From Dietzia sp. B32 (lineage in GTDB: Bacteria; Actinomycetota; Actinomycetes; Mycobacteriales; Mycobacteriaceae), in assembly GCF_024732245.1 (NCBI RefSeq), contig NZ_CP093845.1:2728001-2792000 (forward strand): DNA of 64,000 bases, read 5' to 3'. Both the position numbers and the translations under genes were made by a program. This document shows positions 15,496 to 25,100 of this stretch, piece by piece; positions within the stretch are counted from its first letter, which is position 1, and the number at the start of each line of letters is the position of its first letter. The notes under the pieces were generated by a model, which saw only the letters and a list, made by a program, of their open reading frames with translations, did not search any database and had not been told where the DNA came from.

Positions 15496-16557
15496 TCAGC
15501 CGGCCCGGGCCACAGCCAGGGCGTCGTGATCGGCGATGGCCCGGCAGGACCGCCGCATGAGCTGGGCGAACATCTCGTCGCCGCGGTCGGTTCGCGTGCC
15601 GTACATCCAGCCGAAGATCCCCAGAACAGGTGTCTGGAGCAGGCCGTAGACGTAGTCGTCCCAGCAGGTCTCGGGGGAGTAGTCGGTGACGCCGTGGCCC
15701 AGCAGGGCACGGTGGTAGTCCGCCACGATGTCGCGCTCGGCGGCCCGCCGGTCGTCCACGGTGAGGCTCGAGGCGAGGAAGCCGCCCAGGTCACGACCGG
15801 GCAACCCGACCGCCAGCGTCTGCCAGTCGCAGGCCAGTGAGGGACGGTCCCCAGCCGGGTCCACCAGCATGTTGTCGGCCCGGTAGTCGGCGTGCAGGAG
15901 TGCGAACCGCTCGGCCCGCCCGTTGGACCACTGGGCGATCAGCGGGGCGATCCCCGCCATGGTGCGGCGCTCGTCGTCGTCGAGTCTCTCGCCGAGCTCG
16001 GAGAGGAACGACTCCAGGGCCGGCCCGCCGAGCTCCTGCAGGGTGACGTTGTCCTCGACGGTCGGCACCGACAGGCCCTCGATCTGCAGCAGGGAGGGGT
16101 CGCACCAGCGCGGGCCGTGGAGCCCGGCGAGGTTGGCGGCGCAGTCGCGGGCCTGATCGATCGTCAGCCCGGCGAGCTGGTCGCCTTGCACGAGCGGGGT
16201 GACGTCGTCGAGGACGAGCGTGAACTCGCCCTCCCGCTCGCCGAGCGCCGCGAACCGGGCCCGCGGGACACGCACGGCGACCGTCGGCGCGAGGTCGCGA
16301 TAGAAGAGCACCTCGGTGCGATACACGCCGTGCAGCAGCGGCCGCATGCCCTCGTCCGGGTTCGGCAACTTGACGAAGAGCGTCGGCGGGAGCCCGTCGC
16401 CGTCGACGTGCGCGAGCACGCAGCACCCGATCTGACCGGTGCCGACGGGCTCCGTGCGCACCGACCGGACCTCGGTACCGAGCACCTCGGACAGCCACCG
16501 GGCGGTGACCTCCTCCGGCGCGCAGACCACCTGCGGATTCGACGCGAGACTGGTCAT
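15496..16557 (-). CDS. Aminoglycoside/choline-kinase-like phosphotransferase
   Basis: 353 residues with the protein-kinase-like phosphotransferase fold. The catalytic loop LLHADYRADNMLVD (H-x-D-x4-N) and the metal-binding loop ACDWQTLAVGLPGRDLGGFL are clear; the N-lobe has TLFVKLPNPD with the ATP lysine. It resembles the family that includes ecdysteroid kinase-like and APH proteins, whose bacterial substrates are mostly unknown. The ATG at 16557 overlaps the stop codon of the upstream LLM gene (ATGA), so the two are translationally coupled and probably share a pathway. I cannot name the substrate. Confidence 0.85.
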   Translation of the reverse strand: MTSLASNPQVVCAPEEVTARWLSEVLGTEVRSVRTEPVGTGQIGCCVLAHVDGDGLPPTLFVKLPNPDEGMRPLLHGVYRTEVLFYRDLAPTVAVRVPRARFAALGEREGEFTLVLDDVTPLVQGDQLAGLTIDQARDCAANLAGLHGPRWCDPSLLQIEGLSVPTVEDNVTLQELGGPALESFLSELGERLDDDERRTMAGIAPLIAQWSNGRAERFALLHADYRADNMLVDPAGDRPSLACDWQTLAVGLPGRDLGGFLASSLTVDDRRAAERDIVADYHRALLGHGVTDYSPETCWDDYVYGLLQTPVLGIFGWMYGTRTDRGDEMFAQLMRRSCRAIADHDALAVARAG

Positions 16558-17792
16558 GACGGGGTGTCCTTCCGGAGACGTGCGCTGGCGTGAGGTCGTG
16601 TGCCGGTGTCGGTGTCGGGGCGGTCACCGGTGTCGGGGTGTGCGGAGGCGGGATGTGCGGGCGCGGAGCGCGGGCGGATCCGGCCGGGATTGGGGTCGAG
16701 GTGGGCGAAGCGGCCCGGATCCCGGCGGCCCCGCCACTCGGCGAGCACCGGCGCGAGCTCGTCGGGAGTGGCGCCGTGCAGCACCACCGAGTCGACGCCG
16801 AGGGCGAGCTGGCCCTCGATGCGATCGGCGCAGTGGGCGGCGCTGCCGACCGCAGCAGTGGCGAGCCACTCGTCGGGCAGGACCTCCCGGGCGTGCCGCA
16901 GCAGGTCGAGGTCGTCGGTGGCATCGAGCGCGCCCGCATGCGAGGACAGCCGCTCGTCGGCGCGGAACGCCTCGAGTCCCGCAGGGTCCCACCCGTTGAC
17001 CCGGACCAGGACGTCTCCGTAGCCGGTGAGGTAGGTCGCCAACCGCCCGGCCAGCTTGCGCAGCCGCGAGGTCTCGTCGAGCGAGTCCTCGATGGTCGCC
17101 ATCACCGACCAGATCCGCACCTCCGCCGGGTCGCGGCCGGCCTGCTCGGCGGACTCACGGACCAGGCGCACGCAGCGTCGCACCGCGGCGTCCGACATGA
17201 AGGTGTGGAGGACCACCCCGTCGGCGATCCGCCCGGCCAGCCGCAGCTGGTTGTCGCCCATCGCCATGAGCAGCACGGGGATGTCCTCGTCGAACGACGC
17301 ATCCTGCATCAGGTACGGGTACGTGCCCGCTGAGCCGTCGTGGCCGATCACGGCTTCGCCGCTCCACAGCGTCCGGAAGAGGCCGATCGCGTCCTCGAGC
17401 TGCGCGGACGTCACGTGCGGCAGGCCCATGATGTCGAAGAGCAGGGGGATGCCGCGCCCCAGGCCGAACGCGTAGCGTCCGCCGGACATCCGGTGCAGAG
17501 TCGTGGCCATCGTCGCGGTGACCAGCGGGTGCCGGGTGTTGTGATTGGTCGCGGCGGTTCCCACGCCGATGCGGCGCGTCGCCGCCACCGCCGCGCCCGC
17601 CATCACCGCGGCGTCCTTGAGGGCGAACCGCTCGGACAGCAGGATCGATCCCAGTCCGAGTTCCTCGGCGCGTGCGGCCTCGGCGATGAGATCGGCCGGT
17701 GACGCACTGTGTCCGGCCAATCCGTAGCAGGCGAGCTCGGACATGGGCGGAGGGGCGGCAAGAGTCGGAGCAGGGGCAAAGTCGTGGGCCAT
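16554..17792 (-). CDS. LLM-class (F420-dependent type) oxidoreductase
   Basis: 412 residues with the luciferase-like monooxygenase TIM barrel: AARAEELGLGSILLSERFALKD, then GTAATNHNTRHPLVTATMATTLHRMSGGRYAFGLGRG (given here in parts) and IADGVVLHTFMSD. The subgroup usually uses coenzyme F420 or FMN, with unknown substrates. The C-terminal 45 residues are a low-complexity tail rich in Pro, His, Asp and Thr that is not part of the barrel. ATG 17792 has GAAGGTG upstream; in-frame codons further up to 17846 run into a palindrome. It is first in a two-gene operon with the phosphotransferase. Confidence 0.85.
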   Translation of the reverse strand: MAHDFAPAPTLAAPPPMSELACYGLAGHSASPADLIAEAARAEELGLGSILLSERFALKDAAVMAGAAVAATRRIGVGTAATNHNTRHPLVTATMATTLHRMSGGRYAFGLGRGIPLLFDIMGLPHVTSAQLEDAIGLFRTLWSGEAVIGHDGSAGTYPYLMQDASFDEDIPVLLMAMGDNQLRLAGRIADGVVLHTFMSDAAVRRCVRLVRESAEQAGRDPAEVRIWSVMATIEDSLDETSRLRKLAGRLATYLTGYGDVLVRVNGWDPAGLEAFRADERLSSHAGALDATDDLDLLRHAREVLPDEWLATAAVGSAAHCADRIEGQLALGVDSVVLHGATPDELAPVLAEWRGRRDPGRFAHLDPNPGRIRPRSAPAHPASAHPDTGDRPDTDTGTRPHASARLRKDTPS

Positions 17793-17832
17793 GGACACCT
17801 TCGGCGAGGGCGGGACTAAGGCGGGGCCGGAT

Positions 17833-17846
17833 GTGACACGTGTCAC
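17833..17846. promoter_or_regulatory. Perfect 14-bp palindrome, likely operator of LLM operon
   Basis: GTGACACGTGTCAC, a gapless perfect palindrome, lies 41 nt upstream of the LLM start and 50 nt past the end of mgtE. It is of the size and form used by TetR-family repressors. No TetR gene is adjacent, so the regulator would be elsewhere. Confidence 0.55.
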
Positions 17847-17895
17847 TCTAGCGTCCGCGGGTCGCCGTCGACCGTGGTTTCGGAGCGCTTCCGGC

Positions 17896-19281
17896 CTACA
17901 GGCCCAGGACCGCCCGGGCGATGAGGAAGTAGACGATCAGACCGGTCGCGTCGACGAACGTCGTGATGAACGGATTGGAGAACACGGCCGGGTCGGCGCG
18001 CAGGGCCTGCGCGAGGAGGGGCATGAGCCCGCCCACGGTCGCCGCCACGGTGCACAGCACGAGCAGGGTCAGACCGATCACGACGCCCAGATCCGTCCCG
18101 TAGATCACCCCCGCGGCCAGCGCCCCGACCCCGCCCAGCACCAACCCCAGCGTGAACCCGGTCCGCACCTCCTGGGCCAGGACGCGCAGTCCGTCGCGGG
18201 GACGGACGTCACCCAGTGCGAGCGCGCGGGTCACGGTGGTGGCCGCCTGGTTACCGGTGTTGCCGCCGGTGCCGATGATGAGGGGCACGAACAGCGACAG
18301 TGCCACCACCTGCTCGATGGTCCCCTCGAACACCTCCAGCACCTGCACTGTGAGCGCGGCACCCAGGGCGAGGACCAGCAGCCACACCACACGTGAGCGC
18401 ACCAGTGATCGCACCGGCGTCGCGAGGTAGGGCGCGCGCAGCGGCTCCGAACCGCCGGCCCGGGCGGTGTCCTCGGTCTCGGCGTCCTCGAGGACCCGCA
18501 GGGCGTCGTCGAAGGTGAGGATCCCGACCAGCCGGCCCTCGTCGTCGACGACCGGCATCGCGATGAGGCGCTCGTCCGCGGACCGACGCGCAGCGGTCTC
18601 GGCGGACTCGCGTGCGCGCGCGGTGATCGCGTCGTTCATCAGCTCGCGGACGGGCGTGGCCGGGTCGGCACGCATGATCGACCGTAAGCCCACGATCCCC
18701 ACCAGCCGCCGCTGCTCGTCGGTGACGGGGATGGCGTAGATCGTCTCCGCCTCGTCGATCCGCTTCCGGACCCGCTCGAGGGTCTCACCGGCGGTGACGT
18801 CGGGGTGGGTGGAGACGAACTCAGGGCTCATCCGCCGCCCGACCGAACCGCTCGGATAGTCGAGGACCGCGGAGGTGAGGGCCTGTTCGTCGGCGTCCAG
18901 TTCCCGCATGAGCCGGGTGGCCACGTGTGCCGGGAGCTCGTCGATCAGCCCGGCGCGGTCGTCGGGGTCGAGGTCGGTGAAGATCTGGCTGACGCGGTCC
19001 GTGTGGAGGGCCCGGATCAGCTCGGACTGCAGTGGCGGGTCGAGCGCCTCGAAGACCACGAGCGCGGTGCCCTTGGACAACAACCGGAACAGGACGGCCC
19101 GGTCCTTGGCACCGCTGCGTTCGAGAACGTCGACGATGAGCCAGGGCGGCATCCCCTCGACCATGTCGGAGGCGGTCCGCAGATCCCCGCTGTCGATCAG
19201 GGTGTCGATACGGCGGGCGGCATCGGCCGGATCGCGCAGGCTCGGGTCGTGCGTGTCGAGTGCGTCCCCGGGCCCGACCAT
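17896..19281 (-). CDS. mgtE: Magnesium transporter/channel MgtE
   Basis: 461 residues with the MgtE order: N-terminal helical domain (20-150) that senses Mg2+, two CBS domains (about 155-275; MPVVDDEGRLVGILTFDDAL is the second), and a five-helix membrane pore (about 300-461). The pore signature IIGTGGNTGNQAATTVTRALALGDV is present. It mediates Mg2+ uptake gated by cytosolic Mg2+. ATG 19281 lies 1 nt past the stop of the mrp G gene (TGACATG), so mgtE appears to be the last gene of the Mrp antiporter operon. No Mg2+ riboswitch precedes it. Confidence 0.95.
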   Translation of the reverse strand: MVGPGDALDTHDPSLRDPADAARRIDTLIDSGDLRTASDMVEGMPPWLIVDVLERSGAKDRAVLFRLLSKGTALVVFEALDPPLQSELIRALHTDRVSQIFTDLDPDDRAGLIDELPAHVATRLMRELDADEQALTSAVLDYPSGSVGRRMSPEFVSTHPDVTAGETLERVRKRIDEAETIYAIPVTDEQRRLVGIVGLRSIMRADPATPVRELMNDAITARARESAETAARRSADERLIAMPVVDDEGRLVGILTFDDALRVLEDAETEDTARAGGSEPLRAPYLATPVRSLVRSRVVWLLVLALGAALTVQVLEVFEGTIEQVVALSLFVPLIIGTGGNTGNQAATTVTRALALGDVRPRDGLRVLAQEVRTGFTLGLVLGGVGALAAGVIYGTDLGVVIGLTLLVLCTVAATVGGLMPLLAQALRADPAVFSNPFITTFVDATGLIVYFLIARAVLGL

Positions 19282-19282
19282 G

Positions 19283-19633
19283 TCAGTACTCCTCGGCGAT
19301 GTCGTCGTAGGCGGTCAGCGGGTCGAGCCTGCCATCGGCGCGGTAGGCGGCGCGGGCCAGCGTCATGGAGGCCACGGTCGTCACCACCACCGTCGCACCG
19401 AGGGCCACCAACGCCATGATCAGCGGCACCCACCCGAACCCGGCCTTCACCTCGTGCACGTACGCCGCGAGGATGAACAGCATCATTCCCAGGCCGGTCG
19501 CCACGGACAGGATGTTGATCCGGGTCAGGGCGTCACCGGCACGGGACATGGTCACCGCGGCCACCAGGAAGCACAGCGACCCGAGCAGGGCGGGTACCCC
19601 GACCAGCAGGTCCACGATCATCGAACCGTCCAT
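19283..19633 (-). CDS. mnhG: Mrp Na+/H+ antiporter subunit G
   Basis: 116 residues with three membrane helices (VDLLVGVPALLGSLCFLVAAV, ILSVATGLGMMLFILAAYV, PLIMALVALGATVVVTTVASM) in the MnhG/MrpG pattern. ATG 19633 is used; a GTG at 19642 overlapping the F-gene stop (GTGA) would fit the coupling seen in the rest of the operon and add three residues. Subunit G is one of the small membrane subunits needed for assembly of the complex. Confidence 0.88.
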   Translation of the reverse strand: MDGSMIVDLLVGVPALLGSLCFLVAAVTMSRAGDALTRINILSVATGLGMMLFILAAYVHEVKAGFGWVPLIMALVALGATVVVTTVASMTLARAAYRADGRLDPLTAYDDIAEEY

Positions 19634-19638
19634 CGCCG

Positions 19639-19911
19639 TCACCGTTGTCCCCGCGAGAGCAACCGCGCCAGGGCGACGGTCGAGAGCACCCCGATGAGCG
19701 ACCCGAGCATCACCACGTCCAGCGCCACCGCCGACCCCTGACGGATGACGAAGAGCACGAACAATGCGACCGCACAGAAGAAGCTCAGATCGGCCATGAC
19801 GGCGCGGTTGGCGTCGCCGGGCCCGCGCACCGCGCGGACCGCCGCCACGACCATGCTCATGAGGATGATCAGGGTCGACACGGCCAGCAGCACCGTGAGC
19901 AGCGGGCTCAT
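19639..19911 (-). CDS. mnhF: Mrp Na+/H+ antiporter subunit F
   Basis: 90 residues, three membrane helices, with the family pattern VRAVRGPGDANRAVMADLSFFCAVALFV and DVVMLGSLIGVLSTVALAR. The ATG overlaps the stop of the E gene (ATGA at 19908-19911). Part of the membrane antiporter that expels Na+ in exchange for H+ at alkaline pH. Confidence 0.92.
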   Translation of the reverse strand: MSPLLTVLLAVSTLIILMSMVVAAVRAVRGPGDANRAVMADLSFFCAVALFVLFVIRQGSAVALDVVMLGSLIGVLSTVALARLLSRGQR

Positions 19912-20240
19912 TCGTCATCACCTCGCAGAACGGACAGCACCCGGTTCTCCGTCTGACCGAGCAACTCGATCATCTCCTCCCGGGGCCCGCCGAGCACCAC
20001 GTGGACCCACATCTCGTCGTCGCCGATGACGGTCACCAGCGTTCCGGGCGTGACGGTGATCGCCCAGGCCAGCGCGGTGACCTCGAGGTCGGTGCGGGAG
20101 CGCATGGGGTAGCGCACCAGAACCGGCGTGCCGATCGGCCCGGGGGTGACGGCCTCTATCGCCAGGGCCCACGAGGACAATACGACGTTCCACAGGAGCC
20201 AACCCAGGACGAGCGGGGCCCGGAGCACGCGACGGATCAC
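19908..20240 (-). CDS. mnhE: Mrp Na+/H+ antiporter subunit E
   Basis: 110 residues from GTG 20240, which overlaps the D-gene stop (GTGA). MrpE features: LVLGWLLWNVVLSSWALAIE as membrane part, then ALAWAITVTPGTLVTVIGDDEMWVHVV. Shorter than typical MrpE proteins (about 150-160 residues), with the C-terminal part trimmed, as is common in actinobacteria. Confidence 0.9.
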   Translation of the reverse strand: MIRRVLRAPLVLGWLLWNVVLSSWALAIEAVTPGPIGTPVLVRYPMRSRTDLEVTALAWAITVTPGTLVTVIGDDEMWVHVVLGGPREEMIELLGQTENRVLSVLRGDDE

Positions 20241-21826
20241 GGGCGACCCCCGATCGTCGAGTCGGTCATCGCATCCGGGCCGTCGAGCACGGCCGAGACG
20301 TACGCGTCGGTGTCGACGAGCCCGGCGACCGCCCGGTCCACCTCGGGGGCGATCGCCCCGTATCCCAGGAACATCGCCACCGACACGGCCGTGAGTGCGC
20401 CACCGGGCACGAGCAGGCGCGCCGGCACGCGCGGGGACGGGCGCGCCTCGTCGTCGTCGTTCTCGTCGTCGCGGCGCTGTCTCTCGTCGCTGTCGCCGCC
20501 GGCGCTGTCGCCGCCCGCGTCGGCGGCGCCGCGCGCAGGACCGCCCCACATGGTGCCGCGCCACAACCGGAGCATGGCGACCAACCCGATGAGGGAGGAG
20601 ACGAGGACAACGACGACGGTGACGATCCCCCACGCGCCGCCCGCGCCGAGGGCCGCGGTCACGACCTCGAGCTTGCCGATCAGACCCGAGGTGGGGGGCA
20701 GTCCGACCAGGGCCGCGATCGCGAGCACCAGCAGCACCCCCAGTGGGCGTTCGCGGTACCAGAGCCCGGTCAGGCCGCCGAACTGCCCGCTGCGGTAGAC
20801 ATGCTCGGCGGCGCCGAACAGCATCACCAGCGCACCGATGGTGACCATGTGGTGGATCATGTAGACGATGGCACCGCCGGGGGCCTGTGCGACGGCGAGG
20901 GCGGCCAGGATGACGCCGACCCCGGAGACCATCTGCCACGCGAGGATCTCCCGGGTGCCGACGGGCGAGGCCGAGGCGACGGCACCCCACAGGGCGGTCA
21001 CCAGGGCCACCACCAGCAGGACGCGGCCCCAGGCCGGGTCGAGGTCGAACGCGGTGGCCCAGATGCGGATCACCGCGTACAGGGCGACCTTGGTGTGCAG
21101 CGCGGAGAACAGTGCCATGACCCCGGCGGAGGTGCCGGGGTAGGCGCGGGGCAGCCATCCGTGGACCGGTACGGCACCGGCCTTGATGCACAGGGCCATC
21201 AGCACCACACCCAGCGCGGCGGCCACCCGGCCGTCCTCGCGCGCCGCACCCGCGAGGACGGCGAGGTTGACGCTCCCGGCGGAGGCGTACACGAAGCCGA
21301 CACCCGCGAGCAGGAGCGTGGAGGTCAGCAGGTTGATCACGACGAACAGTCGCCCCACGCCGAGGCGGCGCCATGTGCCCGTCATGGCGATGAGCGCGTA
21401 CGAGGGCAGCAGCATGACCTCGACAAAGACGAAGAGGTTGAACAGGTCGCCGGTGAGCAGCGCGCCGTTCGCCCCGGCGAGCAGCAGCAGGGCCAGCGGG
21501 GCGAAGTAGCGGCTCCGGCCGAACTCGCCGGTCTGATCGCAGAACACCAGGGACATCAGGGCCACCACGCCGGTGGTCACCAGCATGATCGCGGTGAAGG
21601 AATCGGAGACGAAGGGGATCGCCACGCCCGGGACGAACCCGCCCACGGCGGCGGCGATCACGGGCTCGGAGCGGTGCAGCGCGAGGAGCAGTATCCCCGC
21701 GACCGCGGTCGCCACCGGGACCGCCATCGCCACGAACCTGCCGGCGGTGCGTGACGGCAGGATGGCCGTGACGGCGGCGGCCATCACCGGGATCGCTGCC
21801 AACAGGGGCAGCAGCAGGGCGGTCAC
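20237..21826 (-). CDS. mnhD: Mrp Na+/H+ antiporter subunit D
   Basis: 529 residues, complex I NuoM/N-like antiporter subunit with about 14 membrane helices. Conserved proton-path residues are visible: FVEVMLLPSYALIAM (Glu on helix 5), CIKAGAVPVHGWLPRAYP (Lys on helix 7), and LPPTSGLIGKLEVV (Lys on helix 12). An acidic/basic insert (DERQRRDDENDDDEARP) near residue 460 is unusual. GTG 21826 overlaps the C-gene stop. Confidence 0.94.
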   Translation of the reverse strand: MTALLLPLLAAIPVMAAAVTAILPSRTAGRFVAMAVPVATAVAGILLLALHRSEPVIAAAVGGFVPGVAIPFVSDSFTAIMLVTTGVVALMSLVFCDQTGEFGRSRYFAPLALLLLAGANGALLTGDLFNLFVFVEVMLLPSYALIAMTGTWRRLGVGRLFVVINLLTSTLLLAGVGFVYASAGSVNLAVLAGAAREDGRVAAALGVVLMALCIKAGAVPVHGWLPRAYPGTSAGVMALFSALHTKVALYAVIRIWATAFDLDPAWGRVLLVVALVTALWGAVASASPVGTREILAWQMVSGVGVILAALAVAQAPGGAIVYMIHHMVTIGALVMLFGAAEHVYRSGQFGGLTGLWYRERPLGVLLVLAIAALVGLPPTSGLIGKLEVVTAALGAGGAWGIVTVVVVLVSSLIGLVAMLRLWRGTMWGGPARGAADAGGDSAGGDSDERQRRDDENDDDEARPSPRVPARLLVPGGALTAVSVAMFLGYGAIAPEVDRAVAGLVDTDAYVSAVLDGPDAMTDSTIGGRP

Positions 21827-22155
21827 GGCGCGTCCTCCTCGCCGGTGGGCGGCACGTTGTGGGTGTCGTCGTCGCTGCTCACCACGGCGAGGGAGAGCAT
21901 GAACACGGTGACCGCGAGCGTGATGACGATGGCGGTGAGGACGAACGCCTGGGGGAGCGGGTCCGCGGACACGTCGATCCCGTTGACCCCGGCGAGCGGT
22001 TCGGCCCGCCAGGCCGAGACCCCCGAGCTGAGCAGCATGAGGTTGACCGCGTGACTGATGAGCGCGAGCCCGAACACGACGCGGACCATCCCCCGCTGCA
22101 TCATCAGGTAGACACCGCCCGCGGTGAGGACGCCGATCATGATCGCGATGGTCAC
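21823..22155 (-). CDS. mnhC: Mrp Na+/H+ antiporter subunit C
   Basis: 110 residues, NuoK-like with three helices: IAIMIGVLTAGGVYLMMQ, VVFGLALISHAVNLMLLSSG, and DPLPQAFVLTAIVITLAVTVFML. The DPLPQALVLTAIVI motif marks the family. GTG 22155 overlaps the stop of the A/B fusion gene. The C-terminal tail (SSDDDTHNVPPTGEEDAP) is acidic. Confidence 0.93.
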   Translation of the reverse strand: MTIAIMIGVLTAGGVYLMMQRGMVRVVFGLALISHAVNLMLLSSGVSAWRAEPLAGVNGIDVSADPLPQAFVLTAIVITLAVTVFMLSLAVVSSDDDTHNVPPTGEEDAP

Positions 22156-25100
22156 CGGGCGACCTCCTCGCCGGCTCGGCGACCACCCGCGGGGCCACTG
22201 TCGGTCCTGCGACCCCGGCGGCGTCCGGTGTCCGGCGCGTCCGGGCCGGGGACGACCTCGGCGGGGGCGCGGCCGGCGCCGAGCGTGTTGAACGCGGTCA
22301 TGACCAGACCCAGGACGCCGGCGTAGACGCCGAGGTCGAAGATGAGGGCGCTGGAGAGGTGCTGGCCCGCGACGTACCAGTGGGCGGGCTCGAGGAACTG
22401 CCCGAGCGCGTAGCCACCGATCCCGGTGAGCCCCGCGAGGACCAGCCCGCCACCGATGAGCGCGACCGGGGTGGAGGGCCGGCTCACGGGACGGTCCGAC
22501 TCGCGGGCCAGGTAGACGAGCGCGAACGCGCACGCGGCCACCAGCGCGGCGATGAACCCGCCACCGGGCTCGTTGTGTCCACGCCAGAGCAACATCACCG
22601 AGACCACCGCCAGGATCGGGGTGACCCCCTTCGCGAGCAGCCTGAGCGGCAGGGTGTTGCGGGCGGCGTCCTCCAACGCCTCCGCGGCGGTCCCGGTGCT
22701 CTGCACGCTGCCGGGCAGCGGCTCGCGGTAGGGCTCGGCGTCGACGGCACGGGCGGTGGCCCGAACCGAACCCAGGACGCCGAGGATCGCGATACCGGCC
22801 ACGCCCAGAACGGCGACCTCGCCGAAGGTGTCGAGCGCACGGAACTCCACGAGGATGGTGTTGACGACGTTGCTCCCGCCGGTGATCTCGGGCCCGTTCT
22901 CCAGCAGGTACATGCCGATGGGGGAACGGTCCCGACGACCCGTGAAGACCAGGGCGCCGATGGTCGCCGTGACGCCGGTGAGCAGGGCCAGGACGATGGC
23001 CGCGGTGTTCCTGGGACGTGAGGCGGGGATGAAGTCGCGGGGCAGGCGCCGCAGGACCAGCATGAACATGATGATCGTGAGCGCCTCGACCAGCAACTGG
23101 GTCAGGCCGACGTCGGGCGCCCCGAGGCCGAAGATCTGGATGGTCACGGCGATCCCGACCGCGCCCAGGAGGACGGCCGCGGACAGTCGGGACCGTGCGG
23201 TACACAACCCGCCCACGCCGACCACGACGACGATCAGCAGCAGCACGTCGATCGACCGGTCGAGCCCGCCGACGCGCGGGGGGATCGAGGCGCCGGTCGC
23301 CAGCGCCCAGCCGCCGATCCCGACCGCGTAGACGGTCAGCACCGCGAGCAGCGCGCCGGCGTGACGGGCGGGCGAGTCCGACGCGGTGGGGCGGACCAGT
23401 GCACGGCCGGCGCGGGTGACCGCCGACATCAGACCCTCGAGGACGGAGGCACCGGTGAACGGCAGCAGTTCGCGGCTCAGTGCGCGGTCGAGCAGGGTGC
23501 GCTTCCAGACCAACAGCACGCCGACGAACAGGATCAGGGCGGTGAGCCCGACCTCGAGGGTCAACCCGTGCCACAGGACGAAGTGGGCCTCGAAATCGAG
23601 GTCAGCCTCGTCGGCGCCGGCGGGAAGGCTCCGGTACTCGGCGAACCCGCGCTCGGCCGGGGGCCAGCCGAACGGCCCGGCCGCGGCCTCGGCGACCGCC
23701 GACATCGGCACGTCGAAGACCCACACCACCAGCGCCAGCGGCAACCCGATCGCGGCGGGCAGGGCCGCGGGCAGCCAGAGCCGCACCGGGGCCTCGTGGA
23801 CCCCGCCGGGGTCGGTCGCCGGCCGGGACGGGTCGCGGTAGACACCGAGGAACCCGCCGAGCACGATGCGGGCGCAGTAGAGGAAGGTGAGGATCGCCCC
23901 CACCACGGCGGCGGTCAACAGGGCCGCCACGGCCAGCGTGTCGCCGCCGGCGACGTCGCCGAACGCGATGAGCATGGACTCCTTGGACACGAAGCCCAGG
24001 GTGGGCGGGACGGCCGCCATGGCGCCCGCGCCGAGCACGGTGGCCCCGAACGTCCACGGCATGCGACGCCAGAGCGGGCCGAGGTCGCGGATATCGCGGG
24101 CCCCCGCCTCGTGATCGACCACGCCGACCAGCATGAACAGTCCGGACTTGAACAGGGCGTGGGCGACGGTGTGCAACGCGGCGGCGGCGAGCGCCTCCTG
24201 CGTCCCGACGCCGATCGCCGCGGTGATCCAGCCCAGCTGGCTCACGGTGGAGTACGCCATGAGCTGTTTGAGGTCGGTCTTCTGCAGCGCGAACACGGCC
24301 GCCATCACGGCGGTGCCCATGCCCACGGAGACCAGCAGCGCGTTCCACACCGGCACGTCGTGGAAGGCCGGGGAGAATCGCATGAACAGGAAGATCCCGG
24401 CCTTGACCACGGCCGCGGCGTGGAGATACGCGCTCACCGGGGTCGCCGCCGCCATCGCGTCGGGCAGCCAGAAGTGGAACGGGAACTGGGCGGACTTGGT
24501 GAACGCGGCCACCGCCACGGCGACCGCCACCGCCGCGGTGAAACCGGGGTCGGTGAACCACACGTCGTGGGCGAGGGCCCCCGAGATGGACGTGGTGCCG
24601 GTGCGCAGCCACATGGCCACGAGCGCGCCCAGGAGCACCAGGCCGCCGACGACGGTCACCGTGAGGGTGCGCAGCGCGGCGGCGTAGGCGGGGCGGCCCG
24701 AATTGGCGATGAGCGCGAACGAGGCCAGCGACGTGAGCTCCCAGCACACGTACAGCAGCACCATCGAGTCCGTGAGCACGAGGCCCAGCATGGAGACCGT
24801 GAACAGGGTCATGAGCTGGTAGAAGCCGTAGTGCTGGGGGCGCCGGGCGTGACTGTGCGCGCGCCCGTGCCCGTGGTCGCCGCCGGAGAGGTACGACGAC
24901 GAGTAGATCAACACGATCGCGCCGATCACCAGCGCGAGCATCGCGAAGAGCAGACCCGTGGGGTCCGCGAACAGATCCAGCGTCCAGTCGCGGGCGGGCA
25001 CCCAGGGAATGCGGACGACGGCGGTGGGCATCCCGGACAGGGCCAGCGAGAGGGGCGACAGCAGCGCGAACGCACCCAACAGATAGAGCGCCGCGAGCGG

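Noticed and set aside
19282-19642. Mg2+ riboswitch upstream of mgtE
   Set aside because: The gene starts 1 nt after mnhG, leaving no leader for a riboswitch.
19908-21374. Long minus-strand frame covering mnhE and part of mnhD
   Set aside because: Only its last 110 codons, after GTG 20240, are the real mnhE; the rest is an alternative frame of mnhD.
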